Shown piece after piece: positions 52,750 through 64,000 of a stretch of 64,000 bases of DNA; the stretch's first letter is position 1; each line of letters begins with the position of its first letter. Made by a program: the position numbers and the translations under genes. The DNA comes from Rhynchonema sp. JSB1_4 (taxonomy: Eukaryota > Nematoda > Chromadorea > Monhysterida > Xyalidae): the NCBI GenBank assembly GCA_030248065.1, contig JASAMV010009218.1:1-64000 (forward strand). Reading direction: 5' to 3'. The notes under the pieces are model-generated. The model was not told the DNA's origin and searched no databases. It saw nothing but the letters and a program-made list of their open reading frames with translations.

Positions 52750-55700
52750 GGTGACAGTGTGCGTCAACCGTGACATGCGTAAAAATACGTTTTTCAACAT
52801 TGAAGTTTTCCAGAAATCTAGGGGGGTTGCCGAGTTTTCAAAAAAATTTGGTACATATATTACATATATTAGGTACATATATTAAAATAATATATGTAAC
52901 TCCCAAAATAATATATGTAACAAATTACATATATTACATATATTTGTGAATGCCTGCACAAGAACTTGACTTTACGACCCCAAGCGGGGAATTCCAAGTT
53001 GGGGGGGGGGCTGTATTTTTGGGGGGGGCTCTATTTTTTCACTGAACCCTTTTTAGGGGGCTGTATTTTTGGGGGCTCTGTTTTTGGGGGGCTCTATTTT
53101 TTGGGGGGCTCTATTTTAGGAAATACGGTAAATCGCGCGATTTTTTTGCCTGTTTGGGGCAAAAATACCGATTTTGAGCCATTTTGAGTCAAAAATGTCC
53201 ATTTTGGGGTCGATTGTTGTTAACGATGGATAGATTGTGCCCAGAATTTGTTGACGATAGATAGATTTGCCCAAAGTGCTGACGATACATAGATGAAATC
53301 AAAAAGTGTTGACGATAGATAGATGAATTTGGGGGGACCCCCACCCCCACGCAGTGCAGTTCCTGGTCCGGAGGGGGAGATAGCGGACCCTCCGTTTTTT
53401 CGAAGGGGGAGATAGTGTACCCCGACCCCGAGGGGTGAACGGGGGGGGAAGACCCAAATTCAGGAAAAAATCACTTTTTGAGGTAGAAAATTTGACCTAT
53501 TTTTACCTCTTTTAGGAAAAAATCTTCATAAAAAGGGTGTTTTGGCGACTTTTGAGAAGATTGACCCAAAAATCACACATTTTAGGCCTAAAAATGCCCA
53601 TTTTAGGCCTAAAAATGGCCATTTTAGGCAAAAATTGGGGGAGATAGTGTACCCGGAGGCAGTGTAGTGGCAGGCAGATGGTTGCAAGGTACCCTGGGGG
53701 GATGGATCCAGATGGTTGCAAGGTACCCCCTACCCAGCCTCCAGAAGGTTGCAAGGTACCCCCGGGGTCCGAAAAAAGGGTGTTTTTTGCATGCTTTTTT
53801 CTGCCAAATTGGCCGAAAAATGGTACTTTTTTGCATTTTGGCCGAAAATTCGCCCAAAACAGCTATTATATGGAGGTTTGCGCGCGGAGCGCGCGATTTT
53901 TGGGGTTTTGAGGTCGAAAAACACCCATTTTTGCCTATAAAAACCATAAATTTATGGTTGCAAGGTACCCTCCGGGGTGGTTGCAAGGTACCTACCCTTC
54001 CCCCCCATCCCCCCCAAGGGGTGGTTGCAAGGTACCTACTCCTTAGGGGGGGGGAATCCCCCCCCATCCCCCCCAGCCACTACACTGCCCGGAGGGGGAG
54101 ATAGGGAGATAGTGTACCACCTGAGGGGAGATAGCGTACCCGAGGGGGACCCCCCTCCCCCCAGTGTAGTGGCAGGCCCATGTGTGGGAGGTAAATATGA
54201 TGCGGGGTTGGGACCGGATACCGGAAGCGTGAGAGGTATGATTTTGGTCACCCAAAAAGGCGAAAAAACACCGTTTTTGTGATACAATTTTGGCCAAAAA
54301 ATGAGGTAAAAATAGTACTTTTTCCAAATTTTTGCCGAAAATCGCCTAAAAATAGTTATTATGGGTGGGTTTGCGTGCGGAGCGCTCGATTTTTGAAAAA
54401 ATAAGGTCGAAAAACACCGATTTTTGCCGTAAAAAGGTGTAAAATTGCTTGTGAGAGGTATGGTTTGGAATTGTGAGAGGTAAGTACTCAACCTCCCGAC
54501 CCCCCTCGGGTTTTGTGGTAGATAAGTACTGAGAGGTGGGTAACCCCAACCCCCCTGCCACTACTATGCCTCCCGCCCAGGAACTACACTGCCCCCACGC
54601 AGTGTAGTTCCTGGTCCGGAGGAGGAACAGACGTACCCTCCAGTATTTTCGGAGGGGGAACAGACGTACCTACCTGGGGGGGGAAGGGGGGGGAAGTCCC
54701 AATTTGGGGGGGGGGCGGAAAAAAGTCATTTTTTGAGGTCGAAAAATTGGACTATTTTTGCCTTCTTTTGCGAAAAATCCCCTATAAAAAGGGTATTTTG
54801 GCGTTTTTTTGGAGGTTTCACCTAAAGTTTACCTATTTTTGGCCTAAAAATGCCCATTTTAGGCCTAAATTTGCCCATTTTAGGAAAAAATTGGGGGAGC
54901 AGACGTACCCGGAGGGGGAACAGTGGGGCAGGCGTACCTCGGAGGGGGAACAGACGTACCCGAGGGGGGTCCCCCCTCCCCCCCAGGAACTACACTGCCC
55001 CCACGTACTACCCTGTGCTACACCATTGAATGCCACGCATGTATTCAGCCTGTCCAAGCCTAAGTTTAAGCCTGAGTCAAGGCCCAAGCCTAAGTATGTG
55101 CGCAAACGTGAGCCTTAGCCTACTGTAAGTCTAAGCCTGAACTCAAGCCTAAGCCCAAGCCTTGGTTCAGGACTAAGTAACAGCTGGATTCCGTTCAATC
55201 CGTTTTATTTTACAGTCCATGATCAGTCTTAATCCCAGCACGCAAGAATCAGTTTTATCCGGAAAATCCGTTTAATCCGTTTCATTTATAATCAGTCTTC
55301 CCGGCACGGAAAAAACGCAGATAGACAACCACGCGGAGATAGAGTTCACACAAAACGGAATCCAACTGACGCGAAACTGTCGCATCCTGTATGTATTGAG
55401 GGTTGAGGTCTCGTTGCAGGCTTTAAGTTAGGCGTGGACATGAGAATTGTGGATAGGTCTTCCTGGCTGAGGCCTAATTATAAAAATGGAAAGTTGTAAC
55501 AGATTAGTATTATCTATTAGTAGAAGACAAAGCCTGAGCCTGAATCGAAGCCTGAGCCAAAAGTTGAACGAAAGAGAAATCCAGAGTTGGATTCCGTTTA
55601 TGTGAATTCTATCTCCGATTCAGACAACCAGAATATTTATATTGTGACGTGACCAACTGCAAAAAAACCGTTTCATTTTTGAAAAAAACGAAACGAAAAC

Positions 55701-56022
55701 GGAAAAACCGTTTTTTTCCGGAGCCCGGCAATTTTCGAAAATAGATCTCCCGGAAAAATTACCGGTCATGTATTTTTCCGAGAAAATAAACGGCGAAAAA
55801 TTCTCTTGAGGGTTCGAACTTGTGTCACAAAATTGTTTCAAAAAGGCCTAAACCACCAACGGTACACAGATGACTGGTGGATTTTTGTGCAAACTAATCA
55901 CGGTAGAGTTGCAGGACTGGTTAGAGGAGAGCGAGCAGGCACGCAAGGCAGAGCAACGAGGGAAATTTCTGCTTGCCTCAGTTCCGTTAGGTGTAGCCAT
56001 AGCCAGATCATCAACAAGAACG

Positions 56023-63361
<7,339 letters not shown>

Positions 63362-63456
63362 GTTAGGTAGTTACTTGTCCGTAGTTTTATCTGGAATCTT
63401 TATAATTGAAAAAAATGAAACATGCGAGTGAGTTGCATTTTGCCATCATCTGTATT

Positions 63457-63576
63457 CAGCGCTGTGGCTACTTCTGAGGGGGGTACTTTACCTTGGGGCC
63501 AAAGATGGAGGAGAAACCGGGGTACCGCATCCAGGGGCGTCACATTATACCTTTGGGCCCCTCAGCCATAGCACTG
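63457..63576. mobile_element. hAT-like MITE after the second receptor copy
   Basis: Mirror of 31301-31425. Ends CAGCGCTGTGGCT / AGCCATAGCACTG, flanks TCTGTATT (63449-63456) and TCTGCATT (63577-63584). Confidence 0.8.
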
Positions 63577-63582
63577 TCTGCA

Positions 63583-64000
63583 TTACAAGTTCAGTAATGC
63601 AACTTGCAGCCAAGAGACCATGTGCTCAATGAGTGTGCACAGCACGCCAATGGTCATTCCTCCGGCCAGCAGTAGAAATGCGACGAAAACATGTCTGAAA
63701 CTGAGTGGTATCTTCCCGATCAGGGGCGTGGCGCACGTTGCACGTCGTTGTGACACAAACTTGGTGTAGCGTACATTCAGGCCTTGTAATATGGGACGAG
63801 CTTTGACGATGGCCTGGTCCAATCGGTCTATCATCTCTCTAGATGCATTTTTGGCAAATAGGAACCGAACAGGCAGGTATCCATTGTCAGCCTCGAGGGG
63901 CACCACATGCAAGTCACATGTCTGCGACACGAGGTATTCCAACACATTCACGTAGTAGACCAGCACATAGCGATGGTCCGGCGGTTGCGTGAGGAAATTG
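63583..64000 (-). CDS. Second ionotropic-receptor-like gene, 3' part only
   Basis: Inverted copy of 30877-31294, open to the window edge, covering the S2 lobe end and the last membrane segment. One visible change is ILQGMNV to ILQGLNV. The 5' part is outside the window. Confidence 0.75.
   Translation of the reverse strand, partial: NFLTQPPDHRYVLVYYVNVLEYLVSQTCDLHVVPLEADNGYLPVRFLFAKNASREMIDRLDQAIVKARPILQGLNVRYTKFVSQRRATCATPLIGKIPLSFRHVFVAFLLLAGGMTIGVLCTLIEHMVSWLQVALLNL

Larger units (their letters stand above)
50857..55020. repeat. Right-arm mirror of the hAT-like MITE cluster
   Basis: Inverted counterparts of E2-E12 and the minisatellites: GGGGGCTGTATTTTT run 50880-50970 and 53000-53120, GGTAGGGCACC block 51780-51860, E11 51908-52239, E10 52391-52749, ATAGATAGATT repeats 53220-53330, GGTTGCAAGGTACC block 53680-54040, GAGAGGTA block 54220-54540, GGGGGAACAGACGTACC block 54590-54970. 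No gene is present. Homopolymer lengths differ from the left arm. Confidence 0.8.

Overview
The window is eukaryotic, most likely from an animal. Genes are split by canonical GT-AG introns, the one large gene is an animal-type DNA polymerase epsilon catalytic subunit, and much of the rest is miniature inverted-repeat elements. Degenerate TTAGGC arrays (the nematode telomere unit) and a small ionotropic-receptor-like gene of the divergent type common in nematodes lean towards a nematode, but that is inference. No species can be named.

Layout. (1) 1-4041: MITEs, then a four-exon gene for a bacterial-type Asp/Glu-racemase-superfamily enzyme (EutA / maleate-isomerase-like) with both catalytic cysteines. 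(2) 4533-17970: five tandem units of about 2.68 kb. Each unit carries, on the minus strand, a three-exon gene for a small secreted acidic/lysine-rich protein, a C2HC zinc-finger-like exon, a palindromic MITE and a captured scrap of the POLE gene. The three inner copies of the secreted gene are open and both outer copies carry premature stops. A broken copy of the last exon of the racemase gene lies just beyond the array. (3) 18987-39379, minus strand: a complete POLE homologue. I could place 55 exons, and 53 of the 54 junctions keep frame. An ionotropic-receptor-like gene is nested antisense in one of its introns. (4) 39380-46664: a dense nest of hAT-like MITEs built of G/C-rich short tandem motifs around CpG palindromes. 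(5) 46665-48981: a spacer with MITEs, TTAGGC-bearing elements and a tRNA-like sequence. (6) 48982-64000: an inverted copy of the left arm (about 30.9-46.66 kb). It holds a second, outward-facing POLE copy (first 25 exons, with frame breaks in exons 2, 4 and 5) and the 3' end of a second receptor gene.

The two POLE copies are head to head, divided by about 17 kb of repeats. The arms differ by whole insertions (a retroposon with 15-bp target duplications, a 350-bp insert of odd composition, a TTAGGC element). They are therefore either diverged duplicates or two haplotypes joined by a fold-back assembly error. POLE copies leading-strand DNA during replication. The racemase-like enzyme, the secreted-protein array and the receptor have no evident functional link to it, and the region looks like a repeat-rich, rearranging locus rather than a pathway cluster.
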